Below are positions 7,416 through 17,640 of a stretch of 64,000 nt of DNA, in pieces. Numbering within the stretch: position 1 is the first letter of the stretch; every line of letters begins with the position of its first letter. The stretch is from positions 1 to 64,000 of the forward strand of contig NZ_MDET01000017.1 of assembly GCF_002075885.1 (NCBI RefSeq), in the 5' to 3' direction. Below the pieces are notes generated by a model. The model saw only the letters and a program-made list of their open reading frames with translations. It was not told the DNA's origin and searched no databases. A program made the position numbers and the translations under genes. The DNA is from Manganibacter manganicus (GTDB lineage: Bacteria > Pseudomonadota > Alphaproteobacteria > Rhizobiales > Rhizobiaceae).

Positions 7416-8522
7416 TCAGCCTTTGGGCTTGCGAGATAAAGCAAAGCTTTCCAACAGTTTAGGCAGCTCCGCCTGCAGATATTCGGCGAACCCGGCCTCG
7501 AATTTGTCCACGAAATCGACGCGAGCGCGGCCGCGCGCGGTATCGATGCGCGCTATCGTGCGGCCAGCAGCACCATGAACTTCCATCGGCGCTGGCGCCG
7601 GCGGCTTTGTTCGGCGGTTCAAGCGTTCGAACACCCGGTTGAAGCGTGCATCGGAGCCGGTCGTGGCGCAAAAGCCGGAACTGGTGATCTCGTCCTGCGC
7701 CTTCACCCGTGCCGCCTCCCCTTTCAAAAGCTCGGCCAATGCCATCCAGCGCGGCCGCCCCACCTTCGGCGCCGGGCCAATGGCGTTGGCGATGCGCAAA
7801 GGCACGGCTTCGGCCACTTGCAGGAAGCGCGTCATCTCGGCCTTGTGCAGCGACAACGCGTCCTGCACCACGCCGCGTTCAAAACCGCGGGCAATCAATG
7901 CATGTGCAAAGAAGGCCCGTTCGATGAAGGACAGGTCACGGCGCTCGGTATTCTCCTTGCCCTGAGCCAGCACCAGTTCGGTGTCGCTCAGCGAACGCAC
8001 GATTGCCTTGACCGACCTTCCCAGCCGGGCGGCGGCCTGGATGCGGCGGTGGCCATAGGCTGTCTGATAACGCCCCGCCTGGTCCGGGTGCGGGCGCAGC
8101 AACACCGGCACCTGCTGGCCGTTCGCCTCGATACTGCGGACCAGTTCGCCAAGGCCCTCGTCCGTGCCGTCGCGACCGAGACGGTCGGAAACAAAGGAGG
8201 CGTCGATCAGGCCTGGATCAATTTCAATGACACGCTCGACCGTATCGAGGCTTTCCTTCAGCCGCCGCGCTTCCTCGACCTCGCGCGACAGGCCGCCAAG
8301 CGAAAGCCCCATGGCCTTGACCGCGCCGGAGGACGTGCGCGGACGCATCAGGGTTTCCGCCGGCACGATTTTCGCCAGTCCAAAGGCTTTGGTTTCCAGC
8401 GGAGGAGCATCAGGCGCGGTTGGCGCGGCGTTTGGCTCCGCCGCGCGCCCGGCATTTCCCTCTCCCTGATCGATCGTGCCGAAAAGCGCCTTCAACTGGC
8501 TCTTGCGGTTCTGCCCTGTCAT
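7416..8522 (-). CDS. repB: Partition protein RepB (ParB family)
   Basis: Binds parS sites and works with RepA to segregate the replicon. The 368-residue protein has an N-terminal Lys-rich start (MTGQNRKSQLKALFG), a ParB/Srx fold near residues 110-215 (YGHRRIQAAARLG, then GKENTERRDLSFIERA) and a RepB C-terminal domain. GGAGG lies before the ATG at 8522. It begins 13 bp after repA stops and is co-transcribed with it. A parS site lies 61 bp upstream, within the end of repA. No defects are seen. Confidence 0.95.
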   Translation of the reverse strand: MTGQNRKSQLKALFGTIDQGEGNAGRAAEPNAAPTAPDAPPLETKAFGLAKIVPAETLMRPRTSSGAVKAMGLSLGGLSREVEEARRLKESLDTVERVIEIDPGLIDASFVSDRLGRDGTDEGLGELVRSIEANGQQVPVLLRPHPDQAGRYQTAYGHRRIQAAARLGRSVKAIVRSLSDTELVLAQGKENTERRDLSFIERAFFAHALIARGFERGVVQDALSLHKAEMTRFLQVAEAVPLRIANAIGPAPKVGRPRWMALAELLKGEAARVKAQDEITSSGFCATTGSDARFNRVFERLNRRTKPPAPAPMEVHGAAGRTIARIDTARGRARVDFVDKFEAGFAEYLQAELPKLLESFALSRKPKG

Positions 8523-8535
8523 GTCGCGGCCTCCT

Positions 8536-9804
8536 TCATGCCTGCCTGCCCCAGGCTTTCATGATAAGGCCTTCGATCTCGGTGTTGACAGCTGTCAACG
8601 ATTCCATGGCGCGATCGTAGGTGGCACGGCTGAAACTCTCTCGCGTCACTTCGTAAAGCGTCTGCTTTGTCAGCCCCGCATCAGAGAACGCGGTGGACTT
8701 GACAAGAGGCGCAGTCAGCACGCGTTCGCCGAACAGCGAGCGCAGGAAGCCGACGATCTGCGTCTGCGGTCCGTCATTCGGCTCGTAACGGGTGACGAGA
8801 TAGCGCATGAAGTCGAAATTCAGTTCACCGCCGGCATGACGCACCACGGCCAGAAGGTCGGCTGTCATGAAAAGGAACTGACTCATCGAGGCCACGTCCA
8901 ACATTTGCGGATGCACCGTAACCAGAACGGACGTTGCCGCGCACAGCGCCGACAGCGTCAGAAAGCCAAGCTGCGGCGGACAATCCATCACCACCACGTC
9001 GTAACGATCGGCAACAGAAGCGAGCGCATCGTGCACGCGGGCAAAGAAAAGCCCCTGCCCTGCCGCGTCGCCATGACGTGTGCTCAGCATCTGCGGCGTT
9101 GTGTGCTCGAACTCCTGCAATTCGAGATTACCCGGCACAAGATCGAGGCCATCGAAATAGGTCGGGCGGATGACGTCGGAAAGTTGCCGGCCTTCGTCAT
9201 CGTAGCGGATCGCCGCGTAAAGCGTGTCATTGCCGTCGAGGTCGAGTTCAGGCTGATAGCCGAACAGCGCCGACAAGGAAGCCTGCGGATCGAGATCGAT
9301 GGCCAGAACGCGGTATCCTGCCAATGCCAGATGCTGTGCCAGATGCGCGCTGGTCGTGGTCTTGCCCGAGCCGCCCTTGAAATTGGTGACGGCGATGACC
9401 TGCAAATGCTCGTTCCCTCCCGCGTTGCGGGACGGGAGATAATGGCGGGACTTGGCCGGATTCTGCTCGGCAAGGTGTCGGCGCAGGCCATTAATGTCTT
9501 CCAGCGTGTAATAGCGCCGCCCGCCGGTTCCGGTTTCGGGCTGCGGCCCCTCACCCGCGATGGAAAGCTGGCGCAGATAACCGTCGGAAACGCCGATCAG
9601 TCGCGCGGCCTCGCCGCTGGAGAAGCGGCGCAGCGTCTTGCGCGAAGCCGGTGCATAAAGCCGGTCGCGCATGGCTTGAAGTTGCGCCGACAGAAGTTCG
9701 GCATCACGCGCAATGGCGCGATCGGTGGTGAGGTCTGCGTCGGTCACGGCGCTCTCCCCTCCCCCTTCCTGTTGCCCGACGATATTCGCAACCGCCACGT
9801 TCAC
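8536..9804 (-). CDS. repA: Partition ATPase RepA (ParA family)
   Basis: Walker-type ATPase that moves plasmid copies and, with RepB, represses the repABC promoter. The sequence has an N-terminal MerR-like HTH (SSGEAARLIGVSDGYLRQLS), a deviant Walker A FKGGSGKTTTSAH, the LDPQAS motif and VVVMDCPP. The start is GTG at 9804, preceded by GGAGAAGG. At 422 residues it is slightly longer than many RepA proteins (near 400). First gene of the operon. parS sites at 10136 and 10490 lie upstream, and one lies in its own 3' end. Confidence 0.95.
   Translation of the reverse strand: MNVAVANIVGQQEGGGESAVTDADLTTDRAIARDAELLSAQLQAMRDRLYAPASRKTLRRFSSGEAARLIGVSDGYLRQLSIAGEGPQPETGTGGRRYYTLEDINGLRRHLAEQNPAKSRHYLPSRNAGGNEHLQVIAVTNFKGGSGKTTTSAHLAQHLALAGYRVLAIDLDPQASLSALFGYQPELDLDGNDTLYAAIRYDDEGRQLSDVIRPTYFDGLDLVPGNLELQEFEHTTPQMLSTRHGDAAGQGLFFARVHDALASVADRYDVVVMDCPPQLGFLTLSALCAATSVLVTVHPQMLDVASMSQFLFMTADLLAVVRHAGGELNFDFMRYLVTRYEPNDGPQTQIVGFLRSLFGERVLTAPLVKSTAFSDAGLTKQTLYEVTRESFSRATYDRAMESLTAVNTEIEGLIMKAWGRQA
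8584..8599. promoter_or_regulatory. parS site 1 (RepB-binding palindrome) inside repA
   Basis: GTTGACAGCTGTCAAC is a perfect 16-bp palindrome that fits the repABC parS pattern GTT-N10-AAC with a GC-containing core. It lies in the last 65 bp of the repA coding sequence. An identical copy is at 10490 and a near copy at 10136. Confidence 0.85.
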
Positions 9805-10135
9805 GTCCTTCTCCGGCCTCGTTCCTCAACCCCGACCCCCGGCTCCACTGAACATAAGAGCCACCTTCATGCTTATGCGCCGATTCGCGGCCCTTGCCGA
9901 ATCCGGCCTACGGCCTCGTTGTAGATAACGGCCCGTTTCGAAAATAACGCCGCCGCCATCGAGTTACGCCAAAATGACGCCTATACGAAAACTTCCGTCA
10001 GGATCGGCCAAGCTCCGAGTCGCGTCAAGCGCTTTATGATTAACGGAAATTAACCTTTCGGCAGCGCAACGATCCATGCACCATATATATCATTCATATA
10101 TCAGGCTCCGGCGGCCGGCTGTTGCGTGCTATCGC
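9805..10135. other. repA upstream regulatory region
   Basis: No gene is evident in this stretch. It must carry the repABC promoter and autoregulation sites. An AT-rich tract with repeated ATAT lies at 10083-10102, in contrast to the GC-rich surroundings, and a parS palindrome follows at 10136. No clear -35/-10 pair stands out to me. Confidence 0.4.
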
Positions 10136-10151
10136 GTTGACATCTGTCAAC
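10136..10151. promoter_or_regulatory. parS site 2, upstream of repA
   Basis: GTTGACATCTGTCAAC matches the other two parS copies except at the centre. The symmetry extends outwards: ATCGC (10131-10135) and GCGAT (10152-10156) flank it, so 26 bp are near-palindromic with only the centre imperfect. Confidence 0.8.
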
Positions 10152-10246
10152 GCGATGCAGCGTCATCAGCGGCATGAATCAATGCCGCCCCATCGATTCA
10201 AAAGATGCGTTAGACGATGCCATCACGGTTCGGCCAAGTTGCCGCC

Positions 10247-10480
10247 ATGTCCGAGCGTATCCTTTACCGCATTGACCCGAGCCGCAACATGGCGCGCTTT
10301 TATGTGCTCGATAAACAGCCGACATTGTTCGGCGAGATTTCGCTGGTGCGCGGATGGGGCCGCATCGGCACGAACGGACGGATCAAGATCGAGACCTTCG
10401 GGACCGGGGAGGGCGCCGACAGGGCGTTTTGCCGATTGGAGGCCCGCAAGCGCCGACGCGGCTATCGTGATCCTTGTTGA
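10247..10480 (+). CDS. Small WGR-domain protein
   Basis: A 77-residue protein that is almost entirely one WGR domain. It starts MSERILYRIDPSRNMARFYV and contains LVRGWGRIGTNGR. WGR domains are thought to bind nucleic acid or polymers, but stand-alone versions have no assigned role. Such genes are frequent beside repABC loci, and this one lies between two parS sites, divergent from repA. An ATG at 10217 is an alternative start; the chosen start matches the family better. Confidence 0.75.
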   Translation: MSERILYRIDPSRNMARFYVLDKQPTLFGEISLVRGWGRIGTNGRIKIETFGTGEGADRAFCRLEARKRRRGYRDPC

Positions 10481-10489
10481 CGCGCCGGA

Positions 10490-10505
10490 GTTGACAGCTG
10501 TCAAC
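10490..10505. promoter_or_regulatory. parS site 3
   Basis: GTTGACAGCTGTCAAC, identical to the site at 8584, lies 10 bp past the WGR gene stop. With the sites at 8584 and 10136 it gives a three-site partition region spanning about 1.9 kb. Confidence 0.85.
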
Positions 10506-10665
10506 ATCGTCCTTCCGCAAGGCCATGACGTTCGAAACAGAGGGCGGTCGAGCCGGTCCCATAGCAGGGCTGCGCCTCACTGCTATCTGACCTCAAGAAG
10601 TGCGACCCACTCCTAAGATTTGAATCAAAAGTGCCTGTGGATATTTGCATTCCGTTGTTCTGCTC

Positions 10666-10923
10666 ATGTCAAGACAGAAGCTGGCGGGCAATACGGAGTG
10701 GACAGTGACCAGCGATTATTCAGCCGCCCGCCTGCACCTTGAGCGCGCCTATCACTATCTCAAAGGCAGTGATGACACGAGCCGCAAGACCTGCGAGGCT
10801 CTTGACGTCCTGATCGAGGCCGTCGCCGTCGCCGAATGCACTCGGCCCAAAGGCGAGGTGGTGGCGTTTCCCGGCCCGTTCCGGCAGGGCGCGCAAGGTC
10901 ACAAAGCCTTCCGCTCGCGCTGA
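10666..10923 (+). CDS. Conserved small protein near repABC, function unknown
   Basis: An 85-residue protein starting MSRQKLAGNTEWTVTSDYSA. The middle is helical (ARLHLERAYHYLKGSDDTSR) and carries a second helix (CEALDVLIEAVAVAE), with a Lys/Arg-rich tail. I recognise no domain. Its place beside the partition region suggests a plasmid-maintenance or accessory role, by context only. An upstream in-frame ATG at 10645 is possible. Confidence 0.5.
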   Translation: MSRQKLAGNTEWTVTSDYSAARLHLERAYHYLKGSDDTSRKTCEALDVLIEAVAVAECTRPKGEVVAFPGPFRQGAQGHKAFRSR

Positions 10924-10998
10924 TCTCGCTATTTCGCGCCCGTTCCATCTGATCTAAGCTCGCGCGATCTGTATAGAGAGCGAAACGAGGCGGGCGAT

Positions 10999-12408
10999 TT
11001 GCACAGCCAGGCATTGCTGATCGAGGAATTGCGCAGAATCACAGGCGGAGCGACCGTCTGGAGCCGCGCCGAGCTCGGCGCGCGTGATCCGGGCTTCGAC
11101 GATCGTAATTTCGGTGCCGCCGCGCTGGTGCGTCCGCGCGACACGGCAGGCGTCGCGGCCCTTGTCGGCTTTTACGCGGCGAGCGGTATTGAACTGGTGC
11201 CACAGGGCGGGCGCACCGGCCTTGCCGGGGGCGCCGCGACCACGCGGGAGCAGATCATCTGCGATCTCGGCGCCATGGACCGCATCGAGGAAATCGATCC
11301 GCTGGCGCGCGTCGCCATCGTTCAGGCCGGAACGCCGCTTGCCGTATTGCAGGAGGCGGCTCGCGCATACGGGCTCGATCCGGGCATCGACCTTGCCGCG
11401 CGCGGCTCCTGCTCCATTGGCGGCATGATTTCCACCAATGCCGGTGGCATCATGGCTTTTCGCAACGGCACCATGCGCCACAGGCTGCTCGGCCTCGAAG
11501 CCGTGCTGCCGGACGGGCGCGTCTTCGGCGATCTTACGCGGGTGCTGAAGACCAGCGCCGGTTATGATCTGAAGCAACTGTTTGTCGGCGCGGAAGGCAC
11601 ATTGGGCATCGTCACCCGTGCCGCGATCCGGCTGGACGCGATGAACGGCGCGTCGGCCACCGCGCTTGTCGGGATCAGTGACGCGGCGAGCGCGCAGCGC
11701 ATCGCGGGCCATTTCCTGGGCCAAGCGGCAACCAGTCTGCAGGCCGCCGAAATCATGTGGCGGCCTTTCGTATCGGCGATGCGCCGCATGCTGGACTATC
11801 CGCCCGATCTCCTGCCCCTGGACGCACCCTGCCTGCTTGTCCTCGAACTCGGCGCCGACACGCAGGATGCCGCGCGCGCCGCCCTGGAAAACGGCCTGGC
11901 GGAAATATGGGAGAAGGCGGGGATAAGCGACGGGCTGGTCGCTACCTCGCTGGAGCAGGCACGCATGATCTGGCGGCTGCGCGAGGAAACCGAGATGATC
12001 GAGCGCATGCACGACCATCCGCCGTCCTTCGACGTCTCCGTGCCGGCCGGGATGCTCGACGCTTATGTCGCGCGCATCGAAAACGGCCTTGAGGCACTCG
12101 ATGCCGCCTGGCAGCCCTACGTCTTCGGGCATCTGGCCGACGGCAATCTACATATTTCGCTGAACGCCGACGGGCCGCTCGCGCCGGCGCGCTATCTGGC
12201 CGTCGAGGACGTGCTCTATGACGGCCTGCGCGCGGCCGGCGGCTCGTTTTCCGCCGAGCATGGCGTCGGCCTCGACAAGCGCGGCGCCTATGAACGCCAC
12301 GCCGATCCGGTCAAGCAGGATCTGGCGCGCGCGCTCAAGATGCTGATCGATCCGCAAGGCCTGCTCAATCCCGGCAAGATCATCAGCCGTCGCCGGTCTT
12401 CTTCGTGA
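10999..12408 (+). CDS. FAD-linked dehydrogenase (D-lactate/D-2-hydroxyacid type)
   Basis: A 469-residue cytosolic flavoprotein of the VAO/PCMH superfamily that oxidises 2-hydroxy acids. FAD_binding_4 covers about residues 38-215 and includes VPQGGRTGLAGGA and SIGGMISTNAGG. FAD-oxidase_C follows with the metal-binding motifs GHLADGNLHIS and SAEHGVGLDKR, as in D-2-hydroxyglutarate and D-lactate dehydrogenases. The start is TTG at 10999 after GAGGCGGG. It precedes a sugar ABC transporter by about 100 bp on the same strand and may act on a product of the imported sugar. The exact substrate is unknown. Confidence 0.85.
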   Translation: MHSQALLIEELRRITGGATVWSRAELGARDPGFDDRNFGAAALVRPRDTAGVAALVGFYAASGIELVPQGGRTGLAGGAATTREQIICDLGAMDRIEEIDPLARVAIVQAGTPLAVLQEAARAYGLDPGIDLAARGSCSIGGMISTNAGGIMAFRNGTMRHRLLGLEAVLPDGRVFGDLTRVLKTSAGYDLKQLFVGAEGTLGIVTRAAIRLDAMNGASATALVGISDAASAQRIAGHFLGQAATSLQAAEIMWRPFVSAMRRMLDYPPDLLPLDAPCLLVLELGADTQDAARAALENGLAEIWEKAGISDGLVATSLEQARMIWRLREETEMIERMHDHPPSFDVSVPAGMLDAYVARIENGLEALDAAWQPYVFGHLADGNLHISLNADGPLAPARYLAVEDVLYDGLRAAGGSFSAEHGVGLDKRGAYERHADPVKQDLARALKMLIDPQGLLNPGKIISRRRSSS

Positions 12409-12513
12409 CATTGCGCACCGTCAGGCGACAGATGTGCAGAACCGGGGTTGCGCTTCTGAAAAAGCCCGGACAGTATGGCGCCCAATCAGACCGCGATTGG
12501 GTGAGGAGATCGC

Positions 12514-13578
<1,065 letters not shown>

Positions 13579-13620
13579 GGCAGTATTTCACCGAGCCATA
13601 ATTTCATCAGGGAGGAAAAT

Positions 13621-14934
13621 ATGAGCATAACCAGACGCGATCTTATCCGCACCACGGCGGGCCTGGCTGTCGGCGCCGCCGGCGCCGGCCTGATCGGCAT
13701 GCCGGCACGCGCCGAGGAAACGATGAAGATCACGCCGGAGGAGGGGGCCGAGCTGCGCGTCACGCGCTGGTCGCCCTTCGTCGACGGCGACGAGAAGCAG
13801 TGGCTCGCCAATACCGAGCAATTCACCAAGGATACCGGCATCAAGGTCACGATCGACAAGGAAAGCTGGGAAGATATCCGCCCGAAAGCGGCGGTCGCGG
13901 CCAGTGTCGGCTCAGGCCCGGACATTATGTGGGTGTGGTTCGACGATCCGCAGCAATACCCCGACCAATTGCTCGACTTGACCGACCTCGCGGACTATCT
14001 CGGCAACAAATATGGCGGCTGGTATGATGGCCCAAAAGCCTATGCCACCAATGACGGCAAGTTCGTCGGCCTGCCCATCGCCACCATCGGCAACGCCATG
14101 GTTTACCGCAAGAGCTGGGTTAAGGAAGCCGGTTTCGAGGAATTCCCGAAGACCACCGACGAATTCCTGAAACTCTGCCAGGCACTGCAGAAGAGCGGCC
14201 ATCCGGCTGGCTTCACACATGGCCACGGCGTCGGCGACGGCAACAATTACGCGCACTGGCTGTTGTGGAGCCATGACGGCGCAATGGTGGACGAGAAGGG
14301 CAATGTGACGATCAACAGCCCGGAATCGATCGAGGCGATCAAATACGCCTCGGAGCTGTACAAGACCTTCATTCCCGGCACCGAAAGCTGGCTCGACGTC
14401 AACAACAACCGCGCTTTCCTGGCCGGTCAGGTCGGCGTCACCGCCAATGGCGTGTCGGCCTACTACGCGGCCGCGAACGATCCGAAGCTCGCCGAGTTCG
14501 CCAAGGATGTCGGTTCGGCCAATTTGCCGGTCGGCAAGAGCGGCAAGGATATCGAACTGCACCAGGTGACGAGCGCGGTCGTGTTCAAATATACGAAATA
14601 TCCGAACGCGGCGAAGCTCTATCTGCAATACATGTTCGAGAAGCCGCGCATGTCGAAATGGATCGAATCCTCCAGCGCCTATTGCTGCCAGACGCTCAAG
14701 GCCTATGCCGACAATCCGATCTGGACGGCCAATCCGGTCTTCGCGCCCTATGCCAAGGCGTCCGAAACGCTGCGGACCAACGGCTTTGCCGGCCCGCTTG
14801 GCTCGGCTTCCGCCGGCGTCATGGCCGACTATGTGTTGGTCGACATGTTCGCCGAGGCCGTCACCGGCCAGCGCACGCCCGAACAGGCGGCCGAACGCGC
14901 CGCCGAACGCGCCAAGCGCTATTACGAGGCATAG
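13621..14934 (+). CDS. Periplasmic sugar-binding protein (SBP family 1, Tat signal)
   Basis: Binding protein that hands substrate to the permeases at 15171 and 16118. The N terminus TRRDLIRTTAGLAVGAAGAG is a twin-arginine signal ending near PARAEE, so export is probably through Tat after folding. The 437 residues fit family 1 binding proteins, with PDIMWVWFDDP and an aromatic-rich pocket. GGGAGGAA lies before the ATG. The TAG stop lies inside a palindromic repeat (14933-14984). Ligand unknown. Confidence 0.9.
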   Translation: MSITRRDLIRTTAGLAVGAAGAGLIGMPARAEETMKITPEEGAELRVTRWSPFVDGDEKQWLANTEQFTKDTGIKVTIDKESWEDIRPKAAVAASVGSGPDIMWVWFDDPQQYPDQLLDLTDLADYLGNKYGGWYDGPKAYATNDGKFVGLPIATIGNAMVYRKSWVKEAGFEEFPKTTDEFLKLCQALQKSGHPAGFTHGHGVGDGNNYAHWLLWSHDGAMVDEKGNVTINSPESIEAIKYASELYKTFIPGTESWLDVNNNRAFLAGQVGVTANGVSAYYAAANDPKLAEFAKDVGSANLPVGKSGKDIELHQVTSAVVFKYTKYPNAAKLYLQYMFEKPRMSKWIESSSAYCCQTLKAYADNPIWTANPVFAPYAKASETLRTNGFAGPLGSASAGVMADYVLVDMFAEAVTGQRTPEQAAERAAERAKRYYEA

Positions 14935-14984
14935 AGCATCGGATCGGGAAACGGGTATCGGTTTTCGGGAAATTCCGATGCTCT
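14933..14984. repeat. Rhizobial intergenic palindromic repeat (RIME-like)
   Basis: AGAGCATCGGA (14933-14943) and TCCGATGCTCT (14974-14984) are perfect arms around a loop with inner GTATCGGTTTTCGGG. This is the form of the abundant AGAGCAT-type palindromes of Rhizobiales. A second segment, starting GTTAGAGCGCCTC at 14991, matches the usual flank of these mosaics. It overlaps the stop codon of the upstream gene and separates it from the permease genes, so it may affect differential expression. Confidence 0.65.
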
Positions 14985-15170
14985 ATCAATGTGTTAGAGC
15001 GCCTCTTGCATTCGATTGAATGCACCGCGTTCCAATCCGACAGGGCAGGGCGGGTGTCTCGGACATCCGCCCTGCCGGACCGGCACGGCCGGAACCACCG
15101 CGCCGGAAACACCGCGTTTGAAACCCAGCCAGCGCCCGGAAGCAGGGCGCTGCTATGACAGGACGCCTTG

Positions 15171-16118
15171 ATGAACGCTGCCGCAGAGGTCGCACTGAAA
15201 CCCGCCCCCCGGCGCAGCCGGGGCGCCCGCTTGCTTGAAAACAGGAATGTTCTCAGCGCGCTGTTCCTGCTGCCGTCCGCCGCGATCCTGCTCGTCTTCC
15301 TCACCTATCCGCTCGGCCTCGGCGTGTGGCTCGGCTTCACCGACACGCGGATCGGCCGGCCAGGCATCTTCATCGGCCTCGAAAACTACGAAATCCTTTG
15401 GCACGACCACGTTTTCTGGCTCTCGGTCTTCAACACCATCCTCTACACGGTGGCGGCCTCGGTGCTGAAATTCGCGCTCGGCCTATGGCTGGCGCTGATC
15501 CTCAATGAGAAGCTGCCGTTCAAGGCCTTCTTCCGCGCCATCGTGCTCCTGCCCTGGGTGGTGCCCACCGTGCTTTCGGCCATCGCGTTCTGGTGGATCT
15601 ACGATGCCCAGTTCTCGATCATCTCCTATTCGCTGATAAAGCTCGGGATAATCGACACGCCGATCAATTTCCTTGGCGACCCGACGCTTGCGCGCGCCTC
15701 GGTGATCGCCGCCAATGTGTGGCGCGGCATCCCCTTCGTCGCCATTACGCTGCTTGCCGGCCTGCAAACGATCTCGCCTTCGCTCTACGAGGCGGCGACC
15801 CTGGACGGCGCGGGGAGTTGGCAGCGTTTCCGCCATGTCACGCTGCCGATGCTCACACCGATCATCGCCGTGGTGATGACGTTCTCGGTTCTGTTCACCT
15901 TCACCGACTTCCAGTTGATCTACGTCCTGACGCGCGGCGGCCCGGTCAATGCGACGCATCTGATGGCGACGCTGTCCTTCCAGCGCGCCATTCCCGGCGG
16001 CCATCTGGGCGAGGGCGCGGCGATCGCGGTGGCGATGATCCCGTTCCTGCTGGCAGCCATCCTGTTCAGCTATTTCGGCATGCAAAGACGCCGCTGGCAG
16101 CAGGGAGGACGCGACTGA
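15171..16118 (+). CDS. Sugar ABC transporter permease 1 (MalF type)
   Basis: Inner-membrane subunit of the CUT1 importer, 315 residues, with about six membrane segments beginning at SALFLLPSAAILLVFL. The EAA loop that contacts the ATPase reads EAATLDGAGSWQRF. Start taken as ATG 15171; a TTG just before is possible. Its stop overlaps the ATG of the second permease (ATGA at 16116-16119), so the two are translationally coupled. Confidence 0.92.
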   Translation: MNAAAEVALKPAPRRSRGARLLENRNVLSALFLLPSAAILLVFLTYPLGLGVWLGFTDTRIGRPGIFIGLENYEILWHDHVFWLSVFNTILYTVAASVLKFALGLWLALILNEKLPFKAFFRAIVLLPWVVPTVLSAIAFWWIYDAQFSIISYSLIKLGIIDTPINFLGDPTLARASVIAANVWRGIPFVAITLLAGLQTISPSLYEAATLDGAGSWQRFRHVTLPMLTPIIAVVMTFSVLFTFTDFQLIYVLTRGGPVNATHLMATLSFQRAIPGGHLGEGAAIAVAMIPFLLAAILFSYFGMQRRRWQQGGRD

Positions 16119-17035
16119 TGAGCGACGCGACAACAGCGGCGCAAGCGCCGGTACGTCGAAACAAGGGCGGCGCCGGCGACGAAGGCGGCATGGGCTATCT
16201 GTCCAGCCTGCCGCGGCGCGTGGTGACGGTTTATCTGCCGCTCGCCGTCTTCATATTCGTGCTGCTCTTTCCATTTTACTGGATGTCGATCACCGCCATC
16301 AAGCCGAACCACGAGCTGACCGATTACAAGAATTTCAGCCCGTTCTGGGTGGTCCACCCGACGCTGGAGCACATCAAATATCTGCTGTTCGAATCGTCCT
16401 ATCCGCAATGGCTGTGGAACACGATGGTGATTACCATCGCCGCGACCGTCATTTCCGTCGTGGTCTCGGTGCTCGCCGCCTATGCCATCGAGCGCATGCG
16501 CTTCTCCGGTTCACGAACGGTCGGGCTTTCCATCTTCCTCGCCTATCTGGTGCCGCCGTCGATCCTGTTCATTCCGCTGGCGGTGATGGTCTTCAAGCTC
16601 GGCCTCTATGATTCGAAATGGGCGTTGATTCTCACCTACCCGACCTTCCTGGTGCCGTTCTGCACCTGGCTTTTGATGGGCTATTTCCGCTCGATCCCCT
16701 ATGAACTGGAAGAATGCGCGCTGATGGACGGCGCCTCGCGCTGGCAGATTCTGGTCAAGATCATCCTGCCGCTGTCGATACCCGGCCTGATCTCGGCGGG
16801 CATCTTCGCCTTCACGCTGTCGTGGAACGAGTTCATCTATGCGCTGACCTTCATCCAGTCGTCGGAGAACAAGACGGTGCCGGTCGGCGTTCTGACCGAA
16901 CTGGTGCGCTCCGATATCTACGAATGGGGGGCGCTGATGGCGGGCGCGCTGTTCGGCTCGCTGCCGGTGGTCATCCTCTATTCGTTCTTCGTTGATTATT
17001 ATGTGTCGTCGATGACCGGGGCGGTGAAGGAATAA
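16118..17035 (+). CDS. Sugar ABC transporter permease 2 (MalG type)
   Basis: Second permease of the importer, 305 residues. Membrane segments start at VTVYLPLAVFIFVLLFPFYW and the EAA-type loop is EECALMDGASRWQIL, as in MalG/UgpE. The ATG overlaps the TGA of permease 1. The reading frame is open far upstream, but the overlap and family length fix the start. The importer is complete: ATPase, binding protein, two permeases. Confidence 0.92.
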   Translation: MSDATTAAQAPVRRNKGGAGDEGGMGYLSSLPRRVVTVYLPLAVFIFVLLFPFYWMSITAIKPNHELTDYKNFSPFWVVHPTLEHIKYLLFESSYPQWLWNTMVITIAATVISVVVSVLAAYAIERMRFSGSRTVGLSIFLAYLVPPSILFIPLAVMVFKLGLYDSKWALILTYPTFLVPFCTWLLMGYFRSIPYELEECALMDGASRWQILVKIILPLSIPGLISAGIFAFTLSWNEFIYALTFIQSSENKTVPVGVLTELVRSDIYEWGALMAGALFGSLPVVILYSFFVDYYVSSMTGAVKE

Positions 17036-17071
17036 GCCGCGCTGTACAAAGCCGATGGGATCCGCCCCGCC

Positions 17072-17627
17072 TTGAACGTTTATGACGATACCACGCTGCG
17101 CGCCGCCATGGTGGAAACCTGCCGGCGCATGAATGCCTGCGGTATCAATCAGGGCACGTCCGGCAATCTCTCGGCGCGCAACCCGCGTGGTTTCCTGGTC
17201 ACACCGACCTCGCTGCCCTATGACGAGATGCTGCCGGCCGACCTGGTGCAGATGGATTTCGACGGTAGCTATGAAGGCGCACGCCGGCCGTCGTCGGAAT
17301 GGCGTTTTCACCGCGACATTCTGCAATCGCGCGCCGATATCGACAGCGTACTGCACTGCCATTCGCTCTATGCCACGACGCTGGCCGTCCACCACAGGCA
17401 GATCCCGGCTTTCCACTATATGATCGGCGTCGCCGGCGGCTGCGCTGGCGCTGGCTGTCGAGGTCGAAACCCTGTCTCGGCTTTATGTACAGGCGCTGGC
17501 GCTGGGCGAGCCGCCGATCCTTTCCGACGAGGAAATGGCCCGCGTCATCCGGCAGATGAAGAATATGAGCTACGGCCAGGCGGCCGACCTCGACGACGTC
17601 AACGCCGTCGCCCGCCCGCGCGCGTAA
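17072..17627 (+). pseudogene. Class II aldolase/adducin family protein, internal deletion and frameshift
   Basis: The first ~122 codons are a good class II aldolase (L-fuculose-phosphate aldolase family) with the GN-S-x-R phosphate loop (SGNLSAR), Glu76 and the metal ligands His95 and His97 (HCH). At about 17440 the frame shifts. The correct C terminus resumes in another frame as LALAVEVETLSRLYVQALAL and ends at TAA 17625. About 50 residues are missing, including the third metal His (usually ANHG), so the enzyme should be inactive. It follows the sugar importer and would have used its substrate. Start is TTG 17072 or ATG 17108. Confidence 0.75.
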
Positions 17628-17640
17628 CCCGCAGTCCTGT

